Shown piece after piece: positions 1 to 10,429 of a stretch of DNA of 21,393 nucleotides (within the stretch, counting starts at the first letter, position 1; every line of letters begins with the position of its first letter). Source of the stretch: Plakobranchus ocellatus. Taxonomy: Eukaryota > Mollusca > Gastropoda > Plakobranchidae. The position numbers were made by a program, and so were the translations under genes. The notes beneath the pieces are model-generated. The model worked only from the letters and a program-made list of their open reading frames with translations, ran no database searches and was not told where the DNA came from. The stretch spans positions 462,340 through 483,732 of the forward strand of contig BLXT01004106.1 in the NCBI GenBank assembly GCA_019648995.1, written 5' to 3'.

Positions 1-189
1 AGAGGAGTTTAAAAAAGGGTAAAAATATGTCCATGTGGTTTGTGAACAGTCCCTAACAGAAATAATTAAAACCTAAGATGACTTAAGAAAAGATTTGACA
101 ATAAAACCTTAATGTAATACATGACAAAGATACAATCCCCCAAAAGATCTGTGTAAATCTGCTTTGATACTACTGCCTAAAATGACAGG
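1..189. other. Left flank, no recognised exon
   Basis: AT-rich sequence upstream of the LINE remnant. It may be further LINE sequence too decayed to read, since the next recognisable reverse transcriptase piece begins about 190. No host exon seen. Confidence 0.6.
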
Positions 190-1463
190 GGCAACAGGAT
201 TTGAGCTTCTTAGAAAGACCAGTTAAATGAACAATTTAAGCAAATTCCTATCAAGAGTTTTGATGCATAATATGTCCAAGAGTTTCAGACCAGAATTATT
301 CCTTAAACTATTTGGCTTTGTGCCCAAGAAATGCAATATTCACTTCATCAGTATTTATAGAAAGTGTGTAGAAATACAAAAAGACCTCTATCCCTGCTTT
401 GTTGACTATTCGAAGACTTTTTTAAAAAGTAGGATATAAGGAACTTCTTCACATGTAAAAAAAAAGTTAGACCTTGATAGAAAAGATTTTACAGTTCTTA
501 TCTATAGACTGGAATCAAAATGCATAATGCAAACAGTGTCTGTAGGTATTTAAGAGAGCTCATTGTTTCAAATCTACCAAAAGGCGCGTGAGGCAGGGGT
601 GTTTAATGTCTCCTGATCTTGTTAATCTATTTAGTGAAATAATCTTGAGGAATCTAGATGACACTCCAAGCTAATCAGTAAAAAGAGAAAATCTTAACAA
701 CGTCAGGTATACTGATGATACAATTTTAATGGCTGAATCTGTTGGACAACTCCACATACTCTTTGATACTATTATTTTAGAGCAGGAAAGAATGGACCTG
801 TCCCTGAATGTGAAAAACATGAAATGTATAGTTATCTAAAAAATCCTCAAACCCCAAATACAATCTCACCAGCAAAAGAGATTAAAAAATAAAAAAAAGG
901 TTACAAATTCAATTATCTTAGCTATATCCTATAACCAGAAGTAAGAAAAAAGAAAGGCCTTGGCCAAAATTACATACCAAAAAATGAAATCAAATCAAAA
1001 CAGTCAATTAGAAACATAGGTATTGATACAAAAAAAAAAACTAATAAAAAAAAATGTATAATCAGTACTATTACATAGATTTGAACAAGGAAACAAGGAA
1101 ACAGAAAGAAAAATGGAAGCAATAGAGATGGGGTTTGTCAGAAGAATGATGAGCACATCATGGATAGAAAAAGTTAATTGAATCAGGACTGAGAGAAGTT
1201 AATCTGGAGAAATCAAAACCTTAAGACAGACGTAACTTTAATTTCTACGACACATTTGCCAACACAAGGGTGTAGAAAATGTAGCAATCACTGGAAAGAT
1301 TGAAGGCAAACACAGTATAGGTATAAAAGGGATAACTTTAATTGACAATCACGATTCATGAGAAAAAGAGAAAGGTCGCAACAACAGCCTTTTAAGGTCA
1401 AGTGACAACAGATTTGAACAAAAGACCATGATCGCCAAAATCTGCTCCAGACAAGGCACCTAA
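190..1463 (+). pseudogene. Broken LINE-type (non-LTR) reverse transcriptase, C-terminal two thirds
   Basis: Pieces of one reverse transcriptase follow each other in different frames. At 227-439 NLSKFLSRVL and DLYPCFVDYSKTF match the finger region and palm motif A (F-x-D-Y-x-K-A-F). At 588-620 VRQGCLMSPDLVNLF matches the block G-V-R-Q-G-C-x-L-S-P. At 705-740 RYTDDTILMAES is the catalytic Y-x-D-D block (Y-T-D-D). LSLNVKNMKC follows. At about 1110-1160 MEAIEMGFVRRMMSTSWIEK, and later ITGKIEGKHS and MIAKICSRQGT with stop at 1461-1463, match the conserved C-terminal end. In-frame stops (first at 672) and frameshifts show it is dead. It lies antisense to the host gene, just downstream of the last exon found. 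No target-site duplication or poly-A was identified. Confidence 0.88.
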
Positions 1464-1589
1464 AGAAGAAGGTGTATCTGTGATCTTAAAACTTGATTGC
1501 AAAACGACGGTGAAAAGAGGGAGATTTTATTGCATCAAAAGTTTCAAAATTTTCATGCCCAAGTAATAGCAACAGTAACTCAAGCTTAC

Positions 1590-1712
1590 CTGGCATTGAT
1601 TTTTCACACAGTAATCCGCCTCTGTCAGGTGGACACTCACAGAGATCGCCACTTAAAATATCACCGTGACAGGTTCCCCCAGCTTGACAGAGGTTCTCCT
1701 TACATAAGAATT
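1590..1712 (-). CDS. Exon 16 of window: EGF-like domain (last exon seen)
   Basis: Phase 1-1 exon, acceptor tctattccag, strong donor CCAG|gtaagctt, 41 codons. EGF pattern: FLCKENLCQAGGTC, then LCECPPDRGGLLCE. The end C-P-P-D-R-G-G-L-L-C-E is close to C-P-V-D-T-G-G-L-F-C-E in the exon at 6402-6707 and unlike the other EGF modules here, so these two are the nearest paralogues. A donor follows, so the gene continues to the left of 1590; no further exon was found in 1-1589. Confidence 0.93.
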
Positions 1713-2266
1713 CTGGAATAGAAGAGACAAATTATGTCATTTTAACCTTTCTACAAATTAAGTTTCATATAGAACTAGAGGTAATACGTAGAAGCACTAG
1801 ACCGTTGAAAACAAATGAAGCTAAGGACGTAGAGGATGTTTTGATGGCTCAAGAAGATGAACTGACTAAAAAAAAAAAAAAAAAGCTCAACCAGCAACTA
1901 AGGGTTATTAAAACTGAAAGCAAATATTTCACCTTTAGGCTTCATTCAATAATTCCCTCAGCCTAAAATTCAAATGTTTCAACATATATACTCTGCAAAT
2001 TGCTGCTCCACTTTCTTTTAATGGTTATTTTTCAATTAGGCAGAGCTAGAAATAGAAACAAATATAATCATTAATGCCTTAATTCTCTTGAAAGCCACAA
2101 GCACAAAGTAAAAGATGAGCAAACAGGAGAGTAAAGACTGGTATACAATCACAGATTCATATTTGGTCATTTAAAAAGACATTAAAAGAGTAAAAAAAAA
2201 AGAGACGGATAAACAAATTGGCGAAAGAACAAAAAGCTAGTAAGTTATCAAAGAAAAAGAGGCTGT

Positions 2267-2323
<57 letters not shown>

Positions 2324-3664
2324 TGAGAGAGTGAGAGAGTGAGACTTCAATAGAGGCCGACATAAAAATGCCAAGCTAAGGTGAGAACAGACTAGGCTGC
2401 TGACCTACTTGTTCTTAGTTAGCAGTAGGGCCTAATGATGGTGTGCAGCATTGATAACCTATAGGTAACACTAACTATGTCCACAAAACCAAAAAGCTTT
2501 AGACTTAAATCATAGAAAATTCCAGGCTGTATATCTGTTCCATTTTCTGTACATGTACATAAAGAAAAGATACCAGCGTGGCTTGGGAGTAAAACTGTTA
2601 GGCAAGTATCACACCAAGTACAATAATTGTGTAAAAATACCCAGGATGTGTCAAATATATGAATATTAAGTTTTTCACATAATTCTTATCCTGCTATTCT
2701 TAATAATCCACTATTAACTTGAAGCCCTTACATTAATAAAATCTATGGTTAAGGTAATTTCCGAATGTGGAATCTTAAAAAAAAATTTGTTTTTTTTCTT
2801 AAAGAAAATTATATTCAAAGAGAAAAGGCTGAAAACATTCAGAGGTTGAAATTCAATAAAACGATGATGAAATAGATGCATAATTTTACAAAAAAGTATT
2901 TAAATATGTTGAAATTACAGATAAACTAATGTTGCATTCATATATCCCAAAAACTTACAATTGACTATGACCAGAGCACCGATAAGCCTATCAAAAACAA
3001 AGGCTGGTGTTTTTTTTATGGGTGTTTTTTTTTCATTACCACAAAATGAAGCACTTGTCTTTGTTACACAATGCAATTCTATCTGAAACAGGGAACATGT
3101 TGGTGCTTTCAGATATAAATGTTTTGGGCGACTTAATTTTACCTATTTGTGCTAAAAAATTGTTGGGTATGGCCGAGGAAATAAGAACTTTTTGAGTATT
3201 TAACATTATGACCAAGAAAAAAGCACTATTCCACTCCAGAGGATTTTTCTGTACATTAAAACGACAATAGGATTTGATTCTGCCATTATTTTCGGCTAGA
3301 GTTTTACTATGATATGTACGTCAGATTGGACCTGGGTAGCTTTTACCCAAAACATATAGACACACCAAGACAGAAAGTTTGATTTTTTCTCTAAGTTGCA
3401 TTTAATTTATACATCGCGAAGGGTTCAAGCCACTCAGAATTTAAATGGCCTTCATTTTTAGCTGTCATCATTGAATGGAGCTTATTATCAATGAACAAAT
3501 ATCAAAACGTGCCAAAAAATGCCAAGTTATTTTCTGGAGCAAAATAACCACAGAGACAGTCAGAGAGATAAGAAAACTAACCAGCATATTTCAGACGCAA
3601 ATACTTATCAAGTTTAGGCAGACAAGCAAAGAGGGAGAAGTGTTATTAAAATTTGTGTTAGGAC
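1713..3664 (-). other. Intron between exons 15 and 16 of window
   Basis: 1952 nt, the longest intron here. It holds the (GA)n tract at 2270 and several A runs. Otherwise AT-rich sequence with nothing recognised; the plus-strand frame at 3007-3195 has no domain features. Its donor end is ambiguous (3664 or 3604). Confidence 0.75.
2270..2343. repeat. (GA)n microsatellite
   Basis: Uninterrupted GA dinucleotides from about 2271 to 2318, followed by GAAAGAGTGAGAGAGTGAGAG. It lies in the intron between the exons at 3665-3799 and 1590-1712. The minus-strand reading frame across it (serine-leucine repeats) is an artefact of the repeat. Confidence 0.97.
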
Positions 3665-3799
3665 CTTCATCAAAGCAGCAAGCTGTCCATTTATCAGCTG
3701 GGTGACCATTACACATAAATCCAAAAGGACATGGGAACATGCGGCACTGGAGTTCTCCTTCGTCTGTCATCAAAGGCTTTCTACCTTCAGGACATTTAT
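3665..3799 (-). CDS. Exon 15 of window: Lustrin-type cysteine-rich domain (3' boundary uncertain)
   Basis: Acceptor cgcaattcag, phase 1. It encodes CPEGRKPLMTDEGELQC, RMFPCPFGFMC, then HPADKWTACCFDE. The order C-P-x-G-x-P-L, x-x-C, C-P-x-G-F-x-C, a hydrophobic residue and C-C is that of the Lustrin-type cysteine-rich repeat, found in mollusc nacre lustrins and many other invertebrate extracellular proteins, often next to WAP or Kunitz domains. The donor is weak: GAAG|gtcctaa at 3664/3663 gives phase 1. An alternative phase-1 donor ATAA|gtatttg at 3604/3603 would start the exon at 3605 and add 20 residues with one more Cys and an N-N-T sequon. Confidence 0.85.
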
Positions 3800-4458
3800 C
3801 TGAATTGCGGGGAATAACAAAGACAGTTAAATTTATGGATCTCCACTTCTAGGACTCTGTTCTGAATGGCAGAAGTACAAAAGAGAATGAAAACACAGTG
3901 TTTCTGAATGACATTTGTCTGAGCTGAGAAAACACAGAGAAAGTAAACTGGTAAAAACAGAGTAAAATTACAAGATTTTTTTAAAAGGGGAAATGACAAA
4001 AATGCTGTCAGCAGCGAGTCAATTTGGATGAAGAAAAGAAAATACAAATTTTCTTTTTAATTTTCATCCTCCAATCAACACATATTTAGTCTCAAAGTGA
4101 GTGCAAGAGATAAAAATAAAGATTTACCATTAATTTATTTTAAGTACGAACAAAAATTAACAGCTTGCTTTTAAAATTATAATTTATTTTATACTCTGAC
4201 TAAAAAAATCAAAACACTTTTAAGTAAATAAAATCTTTATTCACACATCAAATCCTAAAAGGTATAAATAAATAAAAATAGAAGCAAAACATGCCTCATG
4301 TTCTTTCTATCTTATTCTCATATCAGAAACCATTGTTAATAAATTTTATCAGATTAAATTAAAATAAACTTTGTGCTCAATCTGCCATCCATATTGTTCT
4401 TACCATACAAATCATCATGAATAAATCATATCAAAGTAAACTTTTGTGCATTGTTTAC
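3800..4458 (-). other. Intron between exons 14 and 15 of window
   Basis: 659 nt, very AT-rich. No gene, RNA or repeat family recognised. Confidence 0.85.
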
Positions 4459-4575
4459 CTTCTGCCCCATTTTCACAGCCCAGACCATAAAAACCATCAG
4501 GACAGTTGCAGTAGCTTCTGCCTCCAGGCATTCCAACACAAGACCCTCCATTGTGACAAATAACCCCTTCACAGT
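4459..4575 (-). CDS. Exon 14 of window: EGF-like domain
   Basis: Phase 1-1 exon of 39 codons, acceptor tactctcaag, donor GAAG|gtaaaca. Full EGF pattern: CEGVICHNGGSC, then SYCNCPDGFYGLGC. HNGGSC and CPDGFYGLGC are classical for EGF modules. No calcium-binding signature. A second possible acceptor (gttacag) lies 12 nt upstream. That one would keep the reading frame, since 12 is a multiple of three, adding four residues, but the nearer AG places the boundary right before the first Cys, as in the neighbouring EGF exons. Confidence 0.93.
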
Positions 4576-5353
4576 CTTGAGAGTACACTGTAACATTAGA
4601 GTATGTACAATTTGAACATCTCAATTTTCCATGAAGTGGCAGATCTGTTCAAAGAGTAATCTCGGCTTATCACATTGTTACAAGCTTCACAATCTCTAGA
4701 ATTCAAAGAGGGCCTCTTTTTGCTCCCTTGAAAAGAACAATATCATATTTTGCAATGTTTGTATTATCACTTCGTACTATCCTTTAACTAACAGTACCGG
4801 AATGTAGGAAGCCACAATTGATATAAAATAATATTTAATCAGCAAAATCATCTTTCATCAAATGTTTTGCAGGTTGGAAATTATAAGAAATTGTAATATT
4901 TTGCTTGGATATCCTGTATTAAAATTGTTTTTAAACATACAAAGAAATTAAGAGTTTAAATTCAATGCTCATTTCTCAAAATTGATTTCAGCAAATCAAC
5001 TGTAGATTTTAAGGTGTATCAAATACTGTCAGACTCTCACATGAGTTTTGAGAGAGTTTGGAAGTGACACATAGAGAATTTGATATTTTTTTTCTGCCAC
5101 TAAATCTCTCATTTTATGCGGACATTAACATAATAAAAGAATACACCATTGACTCAAACTTATTTAAATAAATTTAAACAACAAAGTATGTATGTGCAAA
5201 CATATTGAGACGACACATTAAAAAAAAAGAAAACACGTATTATAGAATGTGCAGTATATCACAAAAAAACATGTTAACACATGCAACACAAGAACACACC
5301 CAATTTCATCTTACTCAGTCCTTGAACAAAACAGAACAAATTTTTTATCATAC
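4576..5353 (-). other. Intron between exons 13 and 14 of window
   Basis: 778 nt, AT-rich. Nothing recognised. The two overlapping plus-strand frames near 5205-5510 are opposite the coding exon at 5354-5476 and have no support. Confidence 0.85.
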
Positions 5354-5476
5354 CTCTGCATTGTCCACTTTCATAATCATATTCCCAATAGTTTGGTTGG
5401 CCCATGTTATCAGTACATATGCAACGGTCTATTTTCTTTGTGTTCATATCATACAGGCATCGAGAGTGGTAGTCAC
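5354..5476 (-). CDS. Exon 13 of window: C-terminal part of thyroglobulin-1-like module B
   Basis: Phase 1-1 exon, acceptor aactctccag, donor AGAG|gtatgat, 41 codons. It holds the last four cysteines of the module: GDYHSRC, RCIC, GQC-R. The spacing C3-x11-C-x-C is identical to module A (YHSMC-x11-CQC), and both end in C-R followed by a phase-1 junction. The Tg1 consensus CWCV is CICT here. Together with the preceding exon it forms the second copy of this module, clearly homologous to the first by YHSxC, Y-D, CxC and final CR. Confidence 0.9.
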
Positions 5477-6401
5477 CTGGAGAGTTAGCCAAGGCAGGGA
5501 AAAATTTTAATGCTCAAAGCCTTGCAAACTCAGCTCAAAATTTGTTTGATGTTGAGAGCATATCCAAGGAACTAATTGTGACCAACCCACACAAATGAAT
5601 TGTTTGTAGCGAATCACCCAAAAAGACATAAAGCTCAAAATTGAAAATGATACAAGATATTGGAAAATAAATTTTAACTCATTGCGTAATTGTCAGACTG
5701 CCATCGCTGATATATCGGCATATGTCTGGATGGGGTTGAAAATTAGCGCTGGTGTATTGGCATACGTTCGGAAAGAGTTTAAAAAAAATGTGTTTAATAT
5801 TTCCGATTGTATTCAAACAAATTGCCTAATTTCTCTGTCAAGTGGATCACAAGTTATGACTCTTTCAGATTAACTGGTTCAACACTGAAGTGTAATTCAC
5901 CGCCCCTCCCCCCAATAGTCCCTGGGGACTCTTACTTAATTGTCTGCTACCAGGATAACTCTGACACGAACTGATATAAGACTAGGGACTAGGGTGACTT
6001 CCTAAGCCTAATTTTGCTTATACTGCCTGGGACTACTTTTTTTTTATCAATCCTGGTGAAACTCTCTGACACTTTTTGCATAATAAAAGGAAAGGATAAT
6101 TCCCTGATATCTAATGCTATATGTAACTCTCTGAGACTTAATGGTCTTTTACTAGTTTTTTCCAGATAGGAGTTCAATATTAATCAACAAAATTATCATT
6201 GTTGTTTCATAGCTTATTGATAATATTGCTTTCATATCTTAAAGATTCATTGTTGCAAGAATTATTGCAATCAAAAAAGTGCAAACCATACTTTATTTAA
6301 CATATATATGACTGTGATCAAAAGATAAAAGATCATAACAACAACAAAAAATTAAAATAGAAAGGAGAAAAAAAGATTCTCTAGTTTAATATTAGATTTA
6401 C
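5477..6401 (-). other. Intron between exons 12 and 13 of window
   Basis: 925 nt. The stretch 5690-5800 is less AT-rich and carries two related pieces (TCGGCATATGTCTGG and TTGGCATACGTTCGG), and 5930-6160 has repeated AACTCTCTGACAC-like pieces; both look like old interspersed repeats but no family could be assigned. Confidence 0.7.
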
Positions 6402-6707
6402 CTCCTTGAGCAGAATCATCAGACCAACATTTTGGCACAGCCAATTGTCCTCCGTGTGACAAAATGTCTGCAAACTTGTCTACAGATTTAATCTTGTCAT
6501 CCTTTTCTAGGCCTTGCCAAACAGGGACAAAGAAGTCCATGAATCTTTTTACTTTCTGGCACATGGTCATTCGAGGATCAGCGGTTTGAAGCTCACAGAA
6601 AAGTCCACCTGTATCCACAGGACACTTGCAGAAATCAAGAGACGTTAAATTTCCGAGACATTTTCCCGCTCCACAGGCGTCTTCATTGAGGTGGTCACAT
6701 AATCTCT
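6402..6707 (-). CDS. Exon 12 of window: EGF-like domain fused to N-terminal part of thyroglobulin-1-like module B
   Basis: The largest exon, phase 1-1, acceptor ctgtatcag, donor GGAG|gtaaatc, 102 codons. Residues about 4-38 form an EGF domain (CDHLNEDAC, GAGKC, FCKCPVDTGGLFCE) with an N-L-T sequon. Then ADPRMTMCQKVKRFMDF, a long helical stretch with several Lys and Asp, and GGQLAVPKCWSDDSAQG. The C-x-K-x-x-R and VPKCW parts parallel the exons at 19458-19567 and 18577-18775 (TTCEKERR; PVPFCW). Unlike module A, no intron separates the first and second module cysteines, so an intron was gained in A or lost in B. Confidence 0.9.
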
Positions 6708-7533
6708 CTGATACAGAAGTGAAGAAGAATAGAAGTTGGTGAAGATGCATACACAAGCAGTATTATACACATCAGACATATTAAACCTAGAAGATAAATG
6801 ATTAACTTACCTGGTCATTTAGTCAAAAAAAAAAAACAAAAAAACCCCCCAAAAAACCAACAAAACCAAAAAAAACCCATACAATAATTCATGTAGACTA
6901 GTCTAAATCTATGCTCACTCAGGAGATTTATAAAAGTTATTTTGAGACATTGCTATATAAAAGAGTACATCACTCAAAAAATCTAGAGATCATACATTGC
7001 CATCAGAGACATCATTTTGATAATGACTTGATATCTCTTTTTCCTCCATTCTTCTTTTTATATAACACAGAGTGCGGCCTTTATTGTATTATCATTTTGT
7101 GAACACTGGAAATTAGGGAAAATGGGAAACTAACAAAATCTGTGGTTGTGTTCGCAAAAAAACAAGTGTAAGGATCTTGGAGAAGCATGGGTGTTTTGAT
7201 GATATCGTGGAAAAAACAAAAAGGAGTTCAAACTTGTTGCATTAAACTGAAATTACGCAATGTAATACATTTAAAACAAAATCCTTTACCTTTAACTATG
7301 TTCAGCAACTTTTAATAATAATCAAATTTGCAGCACAAAGAAAATAAGATGTCAAATATTAAAACATGAACAAATCTTCCAAACCACCAGTTGCAACTTT
7401 TACAGCCAAAAAAAAAAAGCTTTAGTTGGTGCAATTTTGAGATTGAGGAGCCACAGACTGCTGGTGCAAAAATTTATAAATAAAGTGCATTGAGATAGAA
7501 TCAAAAACTAAAATCACATAAAATAAGCCTTAC
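6708..7533 (-). other. Intron between exons 11 and 12 of window
   Basis: 826 nt. Apart from the A/C-rich tract at 6823, nothing recognised. Confidence 0.8.
6823..6880. repeat. A/C-rich low-complexity tract
   Basis: Runs of A and C (aaaaaacaaaaaaa, cccccc, aaaaaccaacaaaacc) just upstream of the exon at 6402-6707. On the transcribed strand this is a T/G-rich stretch about 115 nt from the acceptor. No coding content. Confidence 0.85.
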
Positions 7534-7647
7534 CTTGACAAAGGGCCCCAAAGTAGCCTACTTGACAAACACATTGATTTACACCAGATTCATAGGAGAC
7601 GCAGCTTCCTCCATTCTCACACAATGATTTTCCCTTACTCATACAAT
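7534..7647 (-). CDS. Exon 11 of window: EGF-like domain
   Basis: Symmetrical phase 1-1 exon with a good acceptor (atgctttag) and donor CAAG|gtaaggc, 38 codons, exactly one EGF module. Cysteine order: CMSKGKSLC, ENGGSC, QCVCQVGYFGALC, with the classical NGG before the third Cys and G-Y-x-G before the sixth. No calcium-binding signature is seen. It lies in the run of three EGF modules between SEA-like domain 2 and thyroglobulin-1-like module B. Confidence 0.94.
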
Positions 7648-8178
7648 CTAAAGCATGAAAATTAAGTTATATTCATCAATGAGCCTCAAGTAATCATTAC
7701 TATCACTGACATATCTATAGATCTATCAGCATTTCTTTACAATGTGAATAAGCTAGGTAATTTACTGCCACAATCAGAGTGCTTATTAAAATACAAGCCA
7801 ATAAGATTTATCATTCTGCATCAATTTTTGTTGATAACTAGTGGAGCCACTCGAAGTACAATCAATCAATTTAATTTATCTGCATACATATTTAGTTAAA
7901 AATTCATATAGTAATATGTTAATTTGAAACAGAAGTCAAAAAAAGTTAAGCTATGACTACAAAAATTTTTAGGGAGGAGGAAATCAGCTTCATCTTGTGA
8001 GGCAATTCTACATTGCAAAATATTAAACATTACTTAGTTTGATTTTCTGTTCAGGTATTGTCCTACTCCTAAATTACTTCAATTTTTTAATAAAAATTAC
8101 AACCTGAATTTAATATGCAGCTCACCAAAGAATTTTTTAAGTATTCAAAATAAGTATTTACATTTTGTAAGACTAAAA

Positions 8179-8216
<38 letters not shown>

Positions 8217-8345
8217 TTTCTTTTTTTTATTTAGTTCAATTTACCTCCAGCAACTATATTGACAAGCCTTAATATTTGTGAATTTTTTTGTTTTTTATTT
8301 ACTTGTTTTTTTTGTTCTTTGTTTGTTTGTTTTTTAAAGTCACAC
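7648..8345 (-). other. Intron between exons 10 and 11 of window
   Basis: 698 nt with the (AT)n tract at 8180 and T-rich sequence at 8217-8335 near its donor. Nothing else recognised. Confidence 0.82.
8180..8214. repeat. (AT)n microsatellite
   Basis: Pure alternating AT for about 35 bases in the intron between 8346 and 7647. It is followed by T-rich sequence. Confidence 0.97.
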
Positions 8346-8564
8346 CCAGATAAGTCTCATTCATCGGTACATTTTGCACGGGTGGAAGGTAATCAACACT
8401 CATTGTAAACTGATCTAATAAATTACCCATCATATCACAGCTTGGTCCACTCCACCCTTTTGGACAAGCACAGTATTTTATTCCTCCAACTTTCTCTCCA
8501 CATAATGACCGAGTTGAACAAACATAGAAGCCACAACGAGAGTCTTCATCAGTTGAACCTTGTC
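8346..8564 (-). CDS. Exon 10 of window: EGF-like domain plus linker
   Basis: Phase 1-1 exon, acceptor ttttctag, donor CTGG|gtgtgac, 73 codons. After an acidic start (GSTDEDSR) comes an EGF-like domain with six cysteines: CGFYVC, SLCGE, YCACPKGWSGPSC. The GWSGPSC end is typical of EGF. It has no D/N-x-D/N-E/Q calcium-binding motif. It is followed by about 30 residues without Cys (DQFTMSVDYLPPVQN) and an N-E-T glycosylation sequon; this linker could be the remnant of another module but is not recognisable. Confidence 0.9.
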
Positions 8565-9967
8565 CTAGAAAAGGAGAAAGCATGTGTATATCAAATCAAA
8601 GAAACATAGTTTGTGTAATGACAAGAAAAAATAAGAGATTTTGCAGCAAAAAGAGTTTACTTTTTTTCAAGAGATTACATGTGACAAGGCCAAGAGAAAT
8701 CAGACATCAGTCAAATTCCCTTGCAAAATAATTCAGGCTGATAAAATATATGAGATCTCCGTGCCTGATTCTTATTATTTAACATAAAAATTACATTCAA
8801 TTAATCATGATTATTTCAAAGACAGCTGAAAGGTTTTCTTAACTCTTTAACCAGTCAGAAATGCTCAGAGCGTTTCTCAAACCAACCGCTTATCCAGTCA
8901 AAAACGCTCTCACCGTACATGACCACTTATTACCACTTTTTGCACTCACACAAGAACACAGCATTACGAGAAAAAGTTATATAATTTTGCTTTCACAGTT
9001 TACTATGTTCTTTTCCCTTTCATTTGGTGTATTGGACAATAAGCTGAAACAAAAATTGAGTGATTTATGGGCATTTTAAAAATACACCCTTGTTGACAAG
9101 GGAGAAAAACCCCCAAAAAATGAATTAAAAAATAACTGGTTAAAGAGTTAAGAAGCGAAACTTCATTATATCTTGAGACCTGTGCTAATGAGTAAGAGGT
9201 TGTATATAACAATTTCAAAATCGACAAAGTTAAAAACCCAATGCCTTAGATGAAATCATATGTCATTATCTAGATATTTATCTCTAGGAAATTTATCAAA
9301 TTGTACTTTCCATGATTGTCAGTTTTCAAAATATGGCCTTTAAACCCGTTTGGACTGATCTCACAAAATATGACTTCATTGGGTTAAAAGCCTGATTCCA
9401 ACTGATGGCACCACTATTGGTACAATATTTTCTCAAATCAACACAATGGGTACCAGAGAAGTGGCTTTTAAAGAACAAATATATTCTAAGCTAGACAAAT
9501 ATCGTTAAATCAATTTTTATCACAAAATATTAGATTTTAATGAACACTAGACATTTATAATATTTTGAACTTAAACACAATACATAATGCGATCCAAATA
9601 ATATAATTATTTGTGTAGGTTATTGCTAAAGAGTTGTAAATGTTTCAGTGCACTTTTCAATAACAGATATATAGACAATTTTTATATTTCTTTTACCTTT
9701 TTTAGAATGCTCTGAAAAAAATTTTCCAAAAAAATTACAATTTGCTGATTTCAAAATTCAAATTGTACTTACCAAAATGGCAAAAACATTGCCACAACTG
9801 CTATTAAAAAAAAGAAAAATCTTCCTACTGAATTTTTGCCTATTATACTAAAATTAGATCATCGACTATTGCTTGTACTTTTTCCTAAAAAAATCTTTTT
9901 ACCTGAAATCGTAGCCTACTAATCCTTAAATCTAAAAAAAAAAATAATTTTTACATTTTAATCTTAC
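8565..9967 (-). other. Intron between exons 9 and 10 of window
   Basis: 1403 nt. It contains the TTAA-ended MITE (8839-9151). The remainder (9155-9967) is AT-rich with nothing recognised. Confidence 0.85.
8839..9151. mobile_element. MITE with TTAA ends (piggyBac-like)
   Basis: The 20-base sequence TTCTTAACTCTTTAACCAGT at 8836-8855 is matched exactly by its reverse complement at 9135-9154. Inside these arms both sides have TTAA (8839-8842 and 9148-9151), the target site of piggyBac-type transposons. This leaves an element of about 305 bp beginning CTCTTTAACCAGTCAGAAA. A subterminal direct repeat (CCAGTCAgAAAtGCTC at 8851 and CCAGTCAaAAAcGCTC at 8895) and a 16-base palindrome (9087-9102, CCCTTGTTGACAAGGG) lie inside. 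It has no transposase gene, so it would be non-autonomous. It sits in the intron between the exons at 9968-10119 and 8346-8564. Confidence 0.8.
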
Positions 9968-10119
9968 CCATTCCAGCAAACTTGACCTCACGAAGGAAAT
10001 AGGTATTTGTCATCACTTGTAGTCCATTCTCGAGAAGATCAGACTGAATCTGGAGCAAACTCTCTACAGGAAGTTCCTCTGTGAACTTCATCTCTATTGT
10101 GATACCCAAGTGAGCCTCT
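9968..10119 (-). CDS. Exon 9 of window: C-terminal part of SEA-like domain 2
   Basis: Acceptor aaattttag, donor ATGG|gtaagat, phases 2 to 1; only the frame beginning with a single leftover base is open. It encodes EAHLGITIEMKFTEELPVES, then LLQIQSDLLENGLQV and a final strand-like TYFLREVKFAGM. The long alternating strand followed by a helix corresponds to the C-terminal half of SEA domains. It aligns with the exon at 14592-14731 (strand, then DW/ELP, then helix). It joins the EGF exon at 8346-8564 through a Gly codon split by a phase-1 intron. Confidence 0.85.
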
Positions 10120-10365
10120 CTAAAATTTTCATATAATAATTTTAAAAAGTTGTCTTGATTAAAAAGTTTTCAGATATAAAATCTAAATTTTAAAGGCAGA
10201 ACTACAACAATAAATTTTAAAAGAAACAAATTTTCACGAAGCCAGAAAAGTAAAAAAAAAAATTTCAAGAAAGTAAACATGGCATTAAATGTCAAGTCCA
10301 GGCATTTGTAATAATATTCATATGTACCCCTAAAATATGGGGCTGAGATAGAAAAATTGAAATAA

Positions 10366-10369
<4 letters not shown>

Positions 10370-10428
<59 letters not shown>

Positions 10429-10429
10429 A
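10370..10429. repeat. (GA)n microsatellite
   Basis: GA dinucleotides from about 10370 to 10416, then GATAGAGAGAGATA. Located in the intron between the exons at 11264-11376 and 9968-10119. Same motif and orientation as the tract at 2270. Confidence 0.97.

Noticed and set aside
227-439. Plus-strand frame as a small host gene
   Set aside because: Its residues match the finger and palm A region of LINE reverse transcriptases and continue, after a frameshift, into the rest of that element.
2157-2363. Minus-strand frame rich in Ser-Leu repeats
   Set aside because: Translation of the (GA)n tract.
5674-5877. Possible second TTAA-ended element, because TTAA occurs at both sides
   Set aside because: The sequences inside the two TTAA sites are not inverted copies of each other.
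8346-8450. Linker after the EGF at 8346-8564 as the start of a third SEA-like domain
   Set aside because: DQFTMSVDYLPP is strand-like, but the next exon is an EGF module and no further SEA segments follow.
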